Below, piece by piece: positions 23,632 to 24,852 of a DNA stretch of 24,852 bases (position 1 is its first letter; each line of letters begins with the position of its first letter). The notes under the pieces were generated by a model. That model did no database searches. It was not told where the DNA came from and saw only the letters and a program-made list of their open reading frames with translations. A program made the translations under genes and the position numbers. The stretch spans positions 2,793 through 27,644 of the forward strand of contig JAHFBX010000004.1 in NCBI GenBank assembly GCA_023249815.1, written 5' to 3'. Source of the stretch: Candidatus Eiseniibacteriota bacterium. Its GTDB lineage: Bacteria > Eisenbacteria > RBG-16-71-46.

Positions 23632-24852
23632 CTACCGGACCTCGCGAGCACGCGGCAACCGGAGCTTCGCACGGTTGTCATCGAGCCAGCGACGGTCCTC
23701 CGCGTCCAGGACGTTGCGGTCGATGGAGTCCAGCAGGGCCCGCGCGCCGGCGCGGTCGCCGTTCCGCGCCAGCTCCATGGCGCGATCTCCCACCACCCTC
23801 ATGTCCATGCGCTTGGCCAGGAGGCGGGAGCGCGAACGGAAGTCGTCGCGACCGGTCGCTTCGGCGGCGCGCCGGAACGCAGCAGCGGCGTCGGCGTGTC
23901 GCCGCGCATTCGCAGCCTGCACGCCCGCGTTGTAATCGGCGATGGCGCGGTTCTCGCGCTGAGCGTCCGCCTGCTTCGCGCGCGCCTGCGCGAACTGCTC
24001 GAGAAAGCGATCGGCCTCGCTCGCGAGTTCGGGGTCGTCCGCCACGCGCCGTCTCGCGGCGCGCAGGCGCCCCTCGGCGCGCTCCGGGTCGCCGGCCGTC
24101 ACCAGCAGGTTCGCCGCGCGGACGTCTCCCGCGAGCAGCGCGGTGCGCGCCGCGCGCCTCGGCTCGGGCGCTGAGCCGGGTGGGAAGTGGCGCTCGACGA
24201 GCGCGGCAGCCTGCTCGTCGCGCCCCGTGAGCGCCGCGAGCGCGATGCGATCGAGTTGGACGTCGGCGCGGCCCGGCAGGAGCGCCACCGCGCGCTCGGC
24301 GAGCGCCCACCCGGGCTCGGCGTCCGGCTCGTGCCACACGACCCACGTGCGGGCGAGCAGCGCGAGGAGCTCGGGGTCGCCGGCCGCCACGAGGCGCGCG
24401 CGTTCGAGGGATCGCCGCGCGTCGAGCGCCACGGCCTTCCGCTCGTCCTCCGCCTTCCGCCGGCTCACGTCGAGCAGCGTCTGCGAGGCGAACAGTTTGA
24501 CCGCGGTCACGGAGACCGGTTCGCGAGCGAGCGCGCGCTCGAACCAGATGCGGGCCTCGGCGCGTCGCCCGCGCTGAAGCTGCAGCCAGCCCATCCCGGC
24601 GCAGGCGTCGGCGTCTTGCTCGTCCCGCTCCAGCGCCGCGCGCAGGTGTGTCTCGGCCTCCTCGCGCTGCGGCGTGGGACGCGCGAGGAAGCCGATGCCG
24701 AGCGACGCGAGCACCTCGTTCACCGGCACACGGTCGCGCACGCGTGGCAAGGGACGCGAGGCCACGTTTCTCGCCGGAGCCCAGTCGCGCTCCGCGAAGC
24801 GCTGGCGATCGAGGTAGGCGTGCAGTCGGAGCCGCAGCGCAGCTTCGTCGCC
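23632..24852 (-). CDS. TPR-rich protein (partial, N-terminus outside window)
   Basis: The C-terminal 406 residues are visible; the frame is open to the window edge and reads on as EAALRLRLHAYLDRQRF, so the true start lies beyond. A GTG at 24765 is only an internal codon. Helical repeats fit TPR units, e.g. AETHLRAALERDEQDADACA with GMGWLQLQRGRRAEARIWFE, then less regular Ala/Arg-rich helices to the end. TPR proteins hold other proteins together; no enzyme domain is visible in this part. The segment before the repeats resembles the C-terminal side of DUF1570 / peptidase-MA-like TPR proteins, which I mention only as a possibility. It is probably co-transcribed with the E1 gene 45 bp downstream. 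Confidence 0.75.
   Translation of the reverse strand, partial: GDEAALRLRLHAYLDRQRFAERDWAPARNVASRPLPRVRDRVPVNEVLASLGIGFLARPTPQREEAETHLRAALERDEQDADACAGMGWLQLQRGRRAEARIWFERALAREPVSVTAVKLFASQTLLDVSRRKAEDERKAVALDARRSLERARLVAAGDPELLALLARTWVVWHEPDAEPGWALAERAVALLPGRADVQLDRIALAALTGRDEQAAALVERHFPPGSAPEPRRAARTALLAGDVRAANLLVTAGDPERAEGRLRAARRRVADDPELASEADRFLEQFAQARAKQADAQRENRAIADYNAGVQAANARRHADAAAAFRRAAEATGRDDFRSRSRLLAKRMDMRVVGDRAMELARNGDRAGARALLDSIDRNVLDAEDRRWLDDNRAKLRLPRAREVR

Noticed and set aside
21913..24174. 753-codon plus-strand frame opposite the E1 and TPR genes
   Set aside because: It is antisense to two well-supported genes, His/Arg/Val-rich without recognisable motifs: a GC-rich shadow frame.

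Overview
This window is about 25 kb of very GC-rich bacterial DNA (roughly 70% G+C by eye), densely coded on both strands. I see no rRNA or tRNA gene, CRISPR array, insertion sequence or phage gene. Three large secreted proteins (an FG-GAP repeat protein, a subtilisin-like protease and an arylsulfotransferase-family protein) all end in the same FlgD-Ig / type IX-like C-terminal module, and the 2-oxoacid dehydrogenase E1 is an alpha-beta fusion. These traits suggest a Gram-negative of the FCB-related, high-GC candidate phyla. 'Candidatus Eisenbacteria' is my best guess and Gemmatimonadota a second option. This is inference from gene style, not from a marker gene.

Layout. 1-236: 3' end of isocitrate lyase. 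237-557: a broken outer-membrane-protein remnant on the minus strand. 558-2520: a PQQ-type sugar dehydrogenase, a SpoIIAA-like STAS protein and a small convergent conserved protein. 2602-5100: FG-GAP repeat protein (14 blades). 5241-7511: membrane GAF-SpoIIE phosphatase. 7689-12515: multidomain secreted subtilase. 12746-14640: divergent tRNA-modification genes queF and miaB. 14647-15567: ROK sugar kinase. 15648-18625: penicillin-acylase-family hydrolase followed by a DUF6265 lipocalin-like protein. 18677-20851: secreted arylsulfotransferase-family protein. 21005-21433: small membrane zinc-ribbon protein. 21451-24852: fused E1 alpha/beta of a branched-chain-type 2-oxoacid dehydrogenase, preceded by a TPR protein that runs off the edge.

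How the genes relate. Most are singletons or pairs, not one operon. Themes are central carbon metabolism (isocitrate lyase, E1, ROK kinase, sugar dehydrogenase), secreted or envelope enzymes with a shared C-terminal sorting-like tail, and tRNA anticodon-loop modification (QueF, MiaB).

The most interesting non-coding signal is a two-class start-site pattern. Five genes lack a Shine-Dalgarno sequence and have a TANNNT (-10-like) box 6-10 nt before the ATG, as expected for leaderless mRNAs. Most of the other genes have a purine-rich Shine-Dalgarno sequence and none has the box at that spacing. I found no convincing new defence or mobile system here.
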